Assembly: GCF_009363115.1 (NCBI RefSeq)
Contig: NZ_CP045298.1
Coordinates: 2,014,001 to 2,078,000, forward strand
Length of the DNA stretch: 64,000 bases
Direction: 5' to 3'
Source: Paenibacillus brasilensis
GTDB taxonomy: Bacteria; Bacillota; Bacilli; Paenibacillales; Paenibacillaceae
Part shown: positions 16,966 through 25,165 of the stretch, one piece after another
How the letters are laid out: every line of letters starts with the position of its first letter
How positions within the stretch are numbered: position 1 is the stretch's first letter
The notes under the pieces: generated by a model
The model's database searches: none
What the model was told of the DNA's origin: nothing
The model's input: the letters and a program-made list of their open reading frames with translations, nothing else
Program-made: the position numbers and the translations under genes

Positions 16966-19146
16966 TTGACCTTGTATCGAAGTCTATGGAACAAAGGGTG
17001 CCTGATTCTGCTAAGCCTTGTGCTGTCTCTGACCGCCTTCATTGGCTCACCCTCCAATACCGCGAGCGCTGCGGTTGCTGATGATTTTCAGGCTTCTGTC
17101 ATGGGGCCGCTGGCGAAAATCAATGACTGGGGCGCATTCAAAAAGCAACTGCAAACGCTGAAAAGTAACGGTGTGTATGCCATTACCACCGACGTCTGGT
17201 GGGGCTATGTGGAGAGCGCAGGCGATAACCAGTTCGATTGGAGCTATTACAAAACCTATGCAGATGCTGTGAAAGGAGCAGGTCTGAAGTGGGTTCCTAT
17301 TATCTCTACGCATAAGTGCGGAGGAAATGTAGGGGATGACTGCAATATCCCGCTGCCAAGCTGGCTGTCGAGCAAGGGCAGTGCAGATGAAATGCAGTTC
17401 AAGGATGAAAGTGGCTATGTCAACAACGAAGCCCTTTCGCCGCTGTGGAGCGGAACTGGCAAGCAATATGACGAGCTGTATGCTTCGCTCGCTAAAAATT
17501 TTGCCGGATACAAAAGCATTATTCCCAAAATTTATTTAAGCGGCGGTCCTTCCGGTGAATTGCGATACCCGTCGTATTATCCGGCGGCAGGATGGAGCTA
17601 CCCGGCACGCGGCAAGTTCCAAGCCTATACGGAAACAGCCAAAAATGCGTTCCGCACAGCCATGAATGAAAAGTATGGATCATTGGACAAGATTAATGCG
17701 GCTTGGGGGACCAAGCTAAGCAGCCTTAGCCAAATCAATCCGCCGAGCGACGGGGACGAATTCTACATGAACGGCGGGTATAATTCCGCTTACGGGAAGG
17801 ATTTTCTGTCGTGGTACCAAAGCGTGCTCGAAAAGCATTTGGGCGTCATCGGAGCAGTTGCCCACAAAAACTTCGATTCCGTGTTCGGTGTTCGGATCGG
17901 AGCCAAGATTTCCGGCCTGCACTGGCAGATGAACAACCCTGCAATGCCTCACAGCACAGAGCATGCAGGCGGATATTATGATTACAATCATCTGATTCAG
18001 AAATTCAAGGATGCCGATCTGGATTTGACCTTTACTGCTCTGGAGATGAATGACAGTGGCACTGCACCGAATTATTCCTTGCCGTCCACACTGGTAGATA
18101 CCGTCTCCTCGATCGCGAATGCGAAGGGCGTTCGCCTGAATGGTGAAAACGCGCTCCCTACGGGCGGCAGCGGCTTCCAGAAAATCGAAGAGAAAATCAC
18201 GAAGTTCGGTTATCACGGCTTTACACTATTACGCATCAATAATCTCGTCAACAGCGACGGCTCACCAACTGGTGAGTTGAGTGGATTCAAACAGTATATT
18301 ATCAGCAAGGCCAAGCCTGGCGATAACGGCGGCGGTACAGGCAACAAGGTAACCATATACTACAAAAAAGGCTTCAACTCGCCTTACATCCACTACCGCC
18401 CGGCTGGCGGAAGCTGGACTGCTGTACCTGGCGTGAAAATACAGGATGCTGAAATTAGCGGCTATGCCAAAATTACCGTCGATATCGGTTCTGCTTCCCA
18501 ATTAGAGGCTGCCTTTAATGATGGCAACAACAACTGGGACAGCAACAACACCAAAAACTACTCCTTCAGCACGGGCACTTCTACTTACACACCTGGCAAC
18601 AGCGGCAATGCGGGAACCATCACATCTGGCGCTCCATCCGGTACCAATCCCGGAGATGGCGGCGGTACAACCAACCAAGTCACCGTATACTACAAAAAAG
18701 GCTTCAACTCACCTTACATTCACTATCGCCCGGCTGGTGGTAATTGGACTGCCGTACCCGGTGTGAAAATGCAGGATGCCGAGATTAGCGGCTATGCTAA
18801 AATTACTATTGATATCGGATCTGCCTCCCAATTGGAAGCCGCCTTTAATGACGGCAATAACAACTGGGACAGCAACAATACTAAAAACTATATTTTCAGT
18901 ACAGGGACTTCTACCTACACACCCGGCTCTAACGGAGCTGCAGGATCTATCCGAACGGGGGCGCCTTCAGGGAGCGTCCTCAGCGTAGGGTCCTCCACCT
19001 ACACAACCGACCTCAACGAAGTTGCAGGACCTATCCAAACAGAAAAACTTTCAGGTGTATCCTTAAACGTTAGCACTTCTACCTACGCACCCAACTCTAA
19101 CGGAGTTGATTTAACTATTCAGACGGAGGCGCCTTCACTCCTATAG
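16966..19146 (+). CDS. Beta-amylase (GH14) with two CBM25 modules; N-terminal part of beta/alpha-amylase polyprotein
   Basis: 726 residues. TTG 16966 is chosen because GGGGAGG sits 9 bases upstream and the protein then begins MTLYRSLW, as I recall for the P. polymyxa beta/alpha-amylase. A signal peptide (about 35 residues, ending TASAA) precedes the GH14 barrel, which carries the catalytic acid Glu in GGPSGELRYPSY and the base Glu in NGENALP. Two near-identical CBM25 starch-binding modules follow (from 18340 and 18670), then a repetitive STYTP/STYAP linker. The frame stops at TAG 19144-19146. In the known polyprotein the frame continues into alpha-amylase. Here a lost A at about 19137 shifts the frame, so the secreted product would be a beta-amylase with its binding modules but no alpha-amylase. 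This part should still be active. Confidence 0.93.
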   Translation: MTLYRSLWNKGCLILLSLVLSLTAFIGSPSNTASAAVADDFQASVMGPLAKINDWGAFKKQLQTLKSNGVYAITTDVWWGYVESAGDNQFDWSYYKTYADAVKGAGLKWVPIISTHKCGGNVGDDCNIPLPSWLSSKGSADEMQFKDESGYVNNEALSPLWSGTGKQYDELYASLAKNFAGYKSIIPKIYLSGGPSGELRYPSYYPAAGWSYPARGKFQAYTETAKNAFRTAMNEKYGSLDKINAAWGTKLSSLSQINPPSDGDEFYMNGGYNSAYGKDFLSWYQSVLEKHLGVIGAVAHKNFDSVFGVRIGAKISGLHWQMNNPAMPHSTEHAGGYYDYNHLIQKFKDADLDLTFTALEMNDSGTAPNYSLPSTLVDTVSSIANAKGVRLNGENALPTGGSGFQKIEEKITKFGYHGFTLLRINNLVNSDGSPTGELSGFKQYIISKAKPGDNGGGTGNKVTIYYKKGFNSPYIHYRPAGGSWTAVPGVKIQDAEISGYAKITVDIGSASQLEAAFNDGNNNWDSNNTKNYSFSTGTSTYTPGNSGNAGTITSGAPSGTNPGDGGGTTNQVTVYYKKGFNSPYIHYRPAGGNWTAVPGVKMQDAEISGYAKITIDIGSASQLEAAFNDGNNNWDSNNTKNYIFSTGTSTYTPGSNGAAGSIRTGAPSGSVLSVGSSTYTTDLNEVAGPIQTEKLSGVSLNVSTSTYAPNSNGVDLTIQTEAPSLL
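18340..18930 (+). repeat. Tandem CBM25-encoding repeat, period 330 bases
   Basis: Two copies of about 260 bases starting near 18340 and 18670, nearly identical in DNA (for example TACAAAAAAGGCTTCAACTC at 18361 and 18691), each encoding the YYKKGFNSPYIHYRPAGG starch-binding module. High identity suggests recent duplication or gene conversion. Confidence 0.9.
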
Positions 19147-19194
19147 ATCCGGGTACCCTCTCCAAGCCCATCCCCCTTAACACAGACTGGAGCC

Positions 19195-20550
19195 AAACAG
19201 AGCATTTACTTTATCATGACGGACCGATTCAGCAACGGGGATACATCGAACGATAATTACGGTGGCTTCAATTCCAACAACGGCGACATGCGCAAATGGC
19301 ATGGCGGTGATTTTCAAGGTATTATCAACCAGCTCGACTACATTAAGAATATGGGCTTTACCGCCATCTGGATTACTCCGGTAACGATGCAAAAGAGCGA
19401 TTACGCTTATCACGGCTATCATACGTATGATTTTTATGCGGTAGACGGGCATCTCGGTACAATGGACAAGTTCAAAGAGCTGGTTGGTAAGGCGCACGAC
19501 AAAAATATCGCTGTTATGCTGGACGTAGTCGTCAATCACACCGGCGACTTTCAGCCAGGAAACGGCTTTGCCAAGGCTCCCTTTGACAAAGCCGACTGGT
19601 ATCATCACAATGGCGACATTACAGGTGCAGATTACAACTCCAACAACCAATGGAAAATTGAAAACGGCGACGTGGCCGGATTGGATGACCTGAATCAGGA
19701 CAACCCCGCAACAGCCAACGAGCTCAAAAGCTGGATCAGATGGCTTCTGAACGAGACGGGCGTCGACGGACTGCGAGTAGATACCGCCAAGCATGTACCC
19801 AAAGGCTTTCTGAAGGATTTTGACCAAGCCGCGAATACCTTCACCATCGGTGAGATTTACAGCGGCGATCCCGCTTATGTGGGCGACTACACCCGATATC
19901 TCGATGCTGCACTGGATTTTCCGATGTATTATACAATCAAGGATGTGTTCGGACACGATCAATCCATGAGAAAAATCAAGGAACGCTACTCCGATGATCG
20001 TCACTATCGCGATGCCCAGACCAACGGTGTATTTATCGACAATCATGATGTAAAACGTTTCCTGAATGACGCCTCCGGCAAGCCGGGTGCTAACTATGAC
20101 AAATGGCCTCAGCTCAAGGCTGCTTTGGGCTTTACTTTAACATCGCGCGGGATTCCAATCATCTATCAAGGCACCGAGCAGGGCTTTAGCGGCGGAGATG
20201 ATCCGGCCAATCGGGAAAATGTGGTTTTCAACGCCAACCATGACCTGTATCAGTACATTGCTAAGCTGAACTATGTGCGCAACAACCACCCTGCTCTGCA
20301 AAACGGCAGCCAAAAGGAAAAATGGGTGGACGACTCCTTTTACAGTTTTCAGCGCTCTAAAAACGGTGACGAGGCCATCGTACTCATCAACAATTCATGG
20401 AGCAGCCAGACCCGAACCATTGGCAACTTTGACAACCTGTCCAACGGCACACGTCTGACCAACCAGCTAAGCAACGACTCCGTTCAGATTAACAACGGTT
20501 CAATCACCGTCACTCTTGCTCCAAAGGAAGTTAAAATTTTCACCAAGTAA
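19195..20550 (+). pseudogene. Alpha-amylase (GH13) domain cut off from the polyprotein
   Basis: About 450 residues starting KQSIYFIMTDRFSNGD, in the same frame as the beta-amylase but after its stop. All four GH13 regions are intact: DVVVNH, GLRVDTAKH (nucleophile Asp), GEIYSGD (acid Glu), FIDNHD. The linker from 19138 to 19193 reads correctly only in another frame (DPGTLSKPIPLNTDWS), so one base is missing near 19137 and one extra C is present at 19193-19194; the second indel restores the frame. ATG 19216 has no ribosome binding site and no signal peptide, so independent expression is unlikely. It may be a real inactivation or a sequencing artefact. Confidence 0.85.
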
Positions 20551-20612
20551 CGGTCACATTCGGTTACATTGGTTATTCAGATGTGCTAAAATGAGTTATA
20601 GAAGGATATACT

Positions 20613-20645
20613 AAAAAGAGTAAGGATGCTGTAACATCCCTACTC
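20613..20645 (-). terminator. Terminator of the toxin mRNA
   Basis: On the minus strand GAGTAGGGATG pairs with CATCCTTACTC (one mismatch, 6-base loop) and is followed by TTTTT. This puts the toxin transcript end near 20612, well past its stop codon, leaving a structured 3' region of about 115 bases. Confidence 0.7.
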
Positions 20646-20696
20646 TTGGCAACAGCCGCTTTGAAGAGCGGTCGGCTGAAAAGGGCTAGCTATTAG

Positions 20697-20738
20697 AAAT
20701 AGACCGTGTTCCCCTCTCCAGGGCGGTCTATTTCTTTT
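20697..20738 (+). terminator. Terminator of the candidate antisense RNA
   Basis: Perfect 10-base stem AAATAGACCG (20697-20706) and CGGTCTATTT (20724-20733), 17-base loop, then CTTTTTG. It overlaps the last codons of the toxin gene on the opposite strand. Confidence 0.75.
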
Positions 20739-20847
20739 TGTTTTGGTTCAGCGCCATAACAATGGTAACGATTAATCCGATCAACGCTATTAATAGCGTG
20801 CCGAACATCATCATTAATGTCAGAGCATCCTTAACCTCCACAGGCAT
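20728..20847 (-). CDS. Holin-like toxin peptide (Hol-Tox / TxpA-like), 39 aa
   Basis: ATG 20847 follows a strong GGAAGGGAGGTG site. The peptide has a short acidic head (MPVEVKDALT), one membrane helix (LMMMFGTLLIALIGLIVTIV) and a basic tail ending NQNKKK, exactly the pattern of the putative holin-like toxin family. An extended -10 box TGCTATAAT (TATAAT = plus-strand 20907-20912) lies about 60 bases upstream. The mRNA leader GCGGTCGGCT (20869-20878) is complementary to the mRNA 3' region (20668-20677), so the two ends can pair close to the ribosome binding site. With the opposite-strand RNA this forms a candidate type I toxin-antitoxin pair. Toxic activity is inferred from the family. Confidence 0.82.
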   Translation of the reverse strand: MPVEVKDALTLMMMFGTLLIALIGLIVTIVMALNQNKKK

Positions 20848-21002
20848 CACCTCCCTTCCGGGAGACTTAGCCGACCGCCCACCTAAGCCATTCTGTTGTT
20901 ACTGGAATTATAGCACGTAAATCCGTCCTTCTGCGACACACTAATTCATACGAGTATCGATTGTAAGATTGCTTACATTTCAATGTCTGTCCTCTAAAAC
21001 AA

Positions 21003-21045
21003 ATAGGGCACCTGCAACAAAGTGTACGCTTCGTTGCAAGTGCCC
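21003..21045 (-). terminator. Terminator downstream of namA
   Basis: AGGGCAC-C-TGCAAC pairs with GTTGCA-A-GTGCCCT around a 14-base loop; T/A-rich on both sides, so it may act in both directions. Confidence 0.75.
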
Positions 21046-21080
21046 TGTTTATATATAAACAACGTAGGGATACTTAGGCC

Positions 21081-22118
21081 TCAGTAGCCACGTTGATATT
21101 GTTCAGGTATGGAAGGCTTCTCGCCGCGCAATGTCACCGCTGCATGCGTGCCCCAGTAAGGATCGCGCAGCAATCCGCGTCCGATAGCGACCAGATCGGC
21201 ATCCTCATTGCCGATAACAGACTGCGCCAAGGCCGGGTCATCCAGTGCGCCGACAGCGATCACCGGAATGCTCAGCGCCTCGTGAATTTGGCGCGCGAAC
21301 GGCACTTGATAGCCCGGATAGTTGCCCGGCTTTCTGGCTCCAGCCGGTCCTTCTCCGCCCGAGCTAACATGGACGGCATCTACGCCAGCAGCTTGGTAAG
21401 CACGGCTCAGCTCAATGGCATGATCCACATCGTACCCGCCATCTACGTATTCCACTGCGCTAATGCGGAAGATTAACGGCATGCCCGCAGGCATTTCCTT
21501 GCGCACAGCCTGAATCACTTCAACACCAAAACGGGCTAAATCTTGACCATATACGTCATCCCGCTTGTTCGTGAGTGGCGAATGGAATTGGTGAATCAAA
21601 TAGCCGTGTGCGCCATGAAGTTCAATCGTATCCACACCCGCTTGAACTGCGCGCCGGGCGGCATTTGCAAATTTTTGCACCATGCCCTGCACTTCTTCTG
21701 TGGTGAGTGCACGTGGCTGTTTGTAATTTGCACCTGGGTAGGCAATGGCCGAAGGAGCAACTGGCACTACCGCATCCTCAGCTTTACGGCCCGCGTGAGC
21801 AATTTGGATGCCTACCTTGGCCCCGTGCGCGTGAATGCCGTCCACGATCTTTTTAAAAGCAGGAATATGTTCGTCTGACCAGAGGCCCAGATCATAGTCC
21901 GTGATTCGTCCATCCGGCTCTACATCTGTCATTTCTATAATAATTAGACCCGTGCCTCCAATAGCCCGGCTCAAGTAGTGAACATGATGCCAATCGTTCG
22001 GAATCCCGTCCTTGGCGGTCACCGAGTATTGGCACATCGGGGCCATGACTACACGGTTTTTTAATTCCAAATCCTTCAGTTTATACGGTGTAAACAACGA
22101 ATTCGTCAAAATGCTCAT
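21081..22118 (-). CDS. namA: NADPH dehydrogenase, old yellow enzyme family (YqjM/NamA)
   Basis: 345 residues from ATG 22118; longer upstream reading is non-homologous. FMN-dependent TIM barrel of the YqjM group: MAPMCQYSV carries the redox-tuning Cys near residue 26, IQIAHAGRKA contributes flavin/substrate contacts, and HGAHGYLIHQFHSPLTN is the conserved central block. GRGLLRDPYW near the end binds the FMN phosphate. The enzyme reduces activated C=C bonds of enals, enones and nitro compounds using NADPH in the cytoplasm and is linked to oxidative or xenobiotic stress in Bacillus. The gene is monocistronic, ended by the hairpin at 21003-21045. Confidence 0.94.
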   Translation of the reverse strand: MSILTNSLFTPYKLKDLELKNRVVMAPMCQYSVTAKDGIPNDWHHVHYLSRAIGGTGLIIIEMTDVEPDGRITDYDLGLWSDEHIPAFKKIVDGIHAHGAKVGIQIAHAGRKAEDAVVPVAPSAIAYPGANYKQPRALTTEEVQGMVQKFANAARRAVQAGVDTIELHGAHGYLIHQFHSPLTNKRDDVYGQDLARFGVEVIQAVRKEMPAGMPLIFRISAVEYVDGGYDVDHAIELSRAYQAAGVDAVHVSSGGEGPAGARKPGNYPGYQVPFARQIHEALSIPVIAVGALDDPALAQSVIGNEDADLVAIGRGLLRDPYWGTHAAVTLRGEKPSIPEQYQRGY

Positions 22119-22392
22119 CCTCTCTTCTCCAATCTTCACTACAAAAATCAAGATACCCATCCATCTACACGGTCTATTCCAAACACAATCGGCACAGCCC
22201 AAACGTAACAAAGAGATTCCCCAACCGGAGTATCCCTCATGTTTGCACCTTGCAGTCATTATGTATACTGTATGTCGTAGATATATTGCACACAATCTAT
22301 TATCCATAACCAAATAACTTTTTGCAAGTAAATATTTAAATATTATTAAATATTTTTTTGTTTACAATCCTGCAAAAGCCTATCTATAGCAC

Positions 22393-22417
22393 AAAAAGAC
22401 GCCCGTATGGACGTCTC
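22393..22417 (-). terminator. Terminator after the chimeric gene
   Basis: On the minus strand GAGACGTCCATACGGGCGTC forms a short stem (AGACG/CGTCT) followed by TTTTTG. Confidence 0.65.
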
Positions 22418-22430
22418 TGACAAATCAGCC

Positions 22431-24119
22431 TTATTGTGCCGAGCCCAATTGAACCCATGCCTTTTCAATCTCTGCAACCGCCTGATCCTTGTTCATGTTG
22501 CCGCTGATATAAGCCTGCATCAGCTCGCCAAACTTTTGGTGGAACGTATCCAGCGAGTAGTTGACCGACAGATCACCGGACTTCGATGTTTTCAAAATAC
22601 TTTCCATTTCCTTAGGCATCTCCAGGTCAGGAAGCGGCGCGTCCTTAATTGGAGGAATCACTTTCGCTACTTGGGAGAACCAGTTCTTACCGTATTCTGA
22701 AGTGTACAGCCAGTTGAAGAATTCAATCGTTTCCTTGGCTACTTCGGAATCCTTGTTGATACGCAGTGCCTGATCGGCACCAGTAATGATGACCGATTGC
22801 TCTGCTTTGTCACTTACCGGATATCCCATGATACCAATCTTGAGATCAGGATTAATCTTCTTAATCGCTTCCTCATCCCATGCGCCTTTACCTGTCATAA
22901 ACGCTGCTTTACCGGATGCAAAATCACTCACTTCCGCATTGCTGTCCCGTTCCAGTGGCTTATCTGTGCCATGCTTCACCGTCAAATCAACGAAGCTAAA
23001 GAAGTTGTTGTACAGCACCGGGTAGTCCTTGATTTTGGCTTTGCCTGCAATAAAATCACTAACGAGCTGCTTCGGCTCCACGCCTCCATCCTGCGCGGCA
23101 GCATCTACATAGTGCTGGAAGATGTGTTTCCATACCCACCACTCTTTATATGCGTTGGCAAATGGAGTAATGCCCTTCGCCTCCAGCTTGGTGACTGCAT
23201 CCTGCATCTCCGCAATCGTTTTAGGCGGGGAGGTTATTCCGGCCTTGGCAAGCAAATCCTTATTGTAAATCAGCGCAAACAGGTTCCCCTTCACGGGTAA
23301 TCCCAGCACTTTGCCGTCGCTGGAGCTCATATTCGCTCGTACTGCATCGGTCATGGCCGCCGCCAGTGGTTCATTGGTCAGATCAGCGCTATAATCAGCA
23401 TACGTATCAATATCGCCTCCGGCCGTCGTTTGGAACACATCCGGTGTACTGCCTGAGGCAATTTTTGACTTGAGAATCGTGTTATAGTCCACCTGCGGAT
23501 GACGGGATGCAATCGACCGCAGCACTCGATGATAGGCCATAAAGCTGGCTTGTGGCGCCACATAGCCCATATCGGTACGGGCCCCTACAAAGGATTGAAA
23601 CGATTCATTGGTGGTGCTCTTCATCGCCTCTTGGTACCAGGGAAGCTTGGGAATATCCGTGTTTATTCCTTTGCGTACCGTAACGTTATACGTCTCCCGG
23701 GTAACCACATAGTATTGATGACGGTCAGCCACATACAGATAGATGGCCTCCAGATCATTGCGCGAATAAAACATGCTGCGCAAGTAATTTTCAATCACCA
23801 TGCGTAAAGCATAGTCTCGGTTCTCATTGGCGACCGCGTTCATGATATCGTTATAACGAAGCTGCGGAAGAGCCAGCTGTTGCATCCCTTCCAGGTAATC
23901 CTCCAGATTTTGATTGACCAGCAGCAGATTATTGGTTGTGCTGGCGATGCTATGGTTGACTGACTCCTTTTCAATCATCTGATAGGAAATAATCGTGAGC
24001 GATCCCACCACCAGAATGATGACCGAGGTAAAAAGCAATATAAGCTTGTTCACTAATCTCTGCGTGATTCGCCTCCATATGGATCGAAGAAGCGCGCCTG
24101 CCCGCTCTGATATCATCAT
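22431..24119 (-). CDS. Chimera: membrane sensor of a YesM-type histidine kinase joined to a sugar-binding protein
   Basis: 562 residues from ATG 24119 (AAAGGGG 6 bases upstream). Residues about 1-200 match the N-terminus of YesM-like kinases: a membrane helix near 20-47, then an extracellular Cache-type sensor with LEAIYLYVADRHQYY and a WYQEAM motif. After about residue 205 (near base 23500) it becomes a family 1 ABC solute-binding protein lacking its lipoprotein signal and first ~50 residues (from DYNTILKSKIASGSTPDVFQ to the end). The kinase half, its second helix and HAMP, any response regulator and the binding-protein start are gone. The simplest reading is one in-frame deletion across a kinase-regulator-binding protein array. 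The product would be a membrane-anchored binding protein, possibly still serving the divergent permeases at 24269. Confidence 0.8.
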   Translation of the reverse strand: MMISERAGALLRSIWRRITQRLVNKLILLFTSVIILVVGSLTIISYQMIEKESVNHSIASTTNNLLLVNQNLEDYLEGMQQLALPQLRYNDIMNAVANENRDYALRMVIENYLRSMFYSRNDLEAIYLYVADRHQYYVVTRETYNVTVRKGINTDIPKLPWYQEAMKSTTNESFQSFVGARTDMGYVAPQASFMAYHRVLRSIASRHPQVDYNTILKSKIASGSTPDVFQTTAGGDIDTYADYSADLTNEPLAAAMTDAVRANMSSSDGKVLGLPVKGNLFALIYNKDLLAKAGITSPPKTIAEMQDAVTKLEAKGITPFANAYKEWWVWKHIFQHYVDAAAQDGGVEPKQLVSDFIAGKAKIKDYPVLYNNFFSFVDLTVKHGTDKPLERDSNAEVSDFASGKAAFMTGKGAWDEEAIKKINPDLKIGIMGYPVSDKAEQSVIITGADQALRINKDSEVAKETIEFFNWLYTSEYGKNWFSQVAKVIPPIKDAPLPDLEMPKEMESILKTSKSGDLSVNYSLDTFHQKFGELMQAYISGNMNKDQAVAEIEKAWVQLGSAQ

Positions 24120-24268
24120 AACTGCCCCTTTTGAAAGCGTACACATTTTTACCCTCAACCGTTTTCTTAAATCCATTGGTCCGGCCCTGTGGGCTATCCT
24201 ATACTTTTATTATATCTCAAACGGCTTGGAGCGAAAGATCGGAAAATGTTGAGAAAAAGAGGTGTATT

Positions 24269-25165
24269 ATGCTGAAAAAAAGGGGAATTGGGGGCAACAA
24301 GGGTAGTAAATTGGAATTCGGTTTATTCACGCTACCCGTCATCTTGTGTATTACGATTGCATTTTATATTCCGTTTTTGATGACGATACGCTATTCCCTG
24401 ACCAAGTGGAACGGCATTGCCAAACATCCGAAATTTGTAGGTCTGGATAACTTCAAGCAAATTCTGCTCGGAGACGCCAACTTTGCACATGCAGCCTGGT
24501 TTACCGTCAAATATGCCGTTCTGTACATTGTGCTGGTGAACGTGCTAGCCATTTTGCTGGCGCTCGTCCTCGACATGAAGCTGAAAAGCTCGGCCTGGCT
24601 GCGGGCGGCTTTCTTTATCCCATACATCCTCAGCCTCGTGATCGTCGGATTTATCTGGAAATTCATCTTCATGCAAGGCTTTGAATCGCTGGGACACAGC
24701 ACGGGCTGGGGCATCTTCCAGCTAAGCTGGCTGGGTGAGGAAGGACTCGCGTTTATTTCCATTTTGGCGGTATCCATTTGGCAATCCATCGGCTTTTACA
24801 TGGTGATTTACATCGCAGGCTTGCAATCCGTGCCGGACGATCTGAAGGAAGCTGCCATTGTGGACGGAGCAGGGCCGATTCGGAGGTTTTTCAGTATTAT
24901 TTTGCCGATGCTGGCACCTTCCATTACGATCTCAGTCTTCATGGCATTGACCAACTCGATCAAGGTGTTCGACGTCATTTTATCCCTGACTGGCGGTGGA
25001 CCGGGAGGTACGACCTACAGTATTGCCTATGATATTTACCGGGACACGTTCCAGAACAATCTGTACGGCTACGGAACAGCCAAAGCATTGATTTTATTCG
25101 TCGCCGTGCTGATCATTACAATCATTCAATTGTCTATTTTCAAACGCAGGGAGGTTGAAGCCTGA
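24269..25165 (+). CDS. Sugar ABC transporter permease (MalF/UgpA type)
   Basis: 298 residues from ATG 24269, after AGAGGTG; longer upstream reading overlaps the divergent chimera and is rejected. Six membrane helices; the EAA loop that contacts the ATPase reads EAAIVDGAGPIRRFFSIILP. It overlaps the next permease by 1 base (TGATG). As in most carbohydrate importers of this class, no dedicated ATPase is nearby, so a shared MsmX-like ATPase is likely. Its normal binding protein is probably the C-terminal part of the divergent chimera. Confidence 0.92.
   Translation: MLKKRGIGGNKGSKLEFGLFTLPVILCITIAFYIPFLMTIRYSLTKWNGIAKHPKFVGLDNFKQILLGDANFAHAAWFTVKYAVLYIVLVNVLAILLALVLDMKLKSSAWLRAAFFIPYILSLVIVGFIWKFIFMQGFESLGHSTGWGIFQLSWLGEEGLAFISILAVSIWQSIGFYMVIYIAGLQSVPDDLKEAAIVDGAGPIRRFFSIILPMLAPSITISVFMALTNSIKVFDVILSLTGGGPGGTTYSIAYDIYRDTFQNNLYGYGTAKALILFVAVLIITIIQLSIFKRREVEA

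Larger units (their letters stand above)
20587..20745 (+). ncRNA. Candidate antisense RNA (RatA-like antitoxin), about 145 nt
   Basis: An extended -10 box TGCTAAAAT (TAAAAT 20587-20592) predicts a start near 20599. The RNA would run through two hairpins and end at the terminator AAATAGACCG/CGGTCTATTT (20697-20733) followed by CTTTTTG. Its last ~15 bases overlap the end of the toxin ORF on the other strand, and the remainder is complementary to the toxin mRNA 3' region. Convergent overlapping 3' ends are the layout of TxpA/RatA and BsrG/SR4. Confidence 0.55.

Noticed and set aside
17716..18216. Minus-strand ORFs inside the amylase gene
   Set aside because: Frames open only because of the codon bias of the strongly conserved GH14 gene.
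16244..19146. In-frame TAG in both the IS4 transposase and the amylase gene as a sign of amber recoding
   Set aside because: The amylase TAG is explained by a frameshift in the linker, and normal genes in the window end in TAG as well, for example the Hol-Tox ORF at 20728. No suppressor or recoding signal is seen.
19216..20550. Alpha-amylase as an independent gene starting at ATG 19216
   Set aside because: No ribosome binding site or signal peptide, and the start codon lies inside the conserved strand YFIMTDRFSNGD; the domain belongs to the upstream polyprotein.
22119..22313. Extended N-terminus of the NamA protein
   Set aside because: 65 extra codons are Arg/Cys-rich noise without homology; the FMN barrel starts right after ATG 22118.
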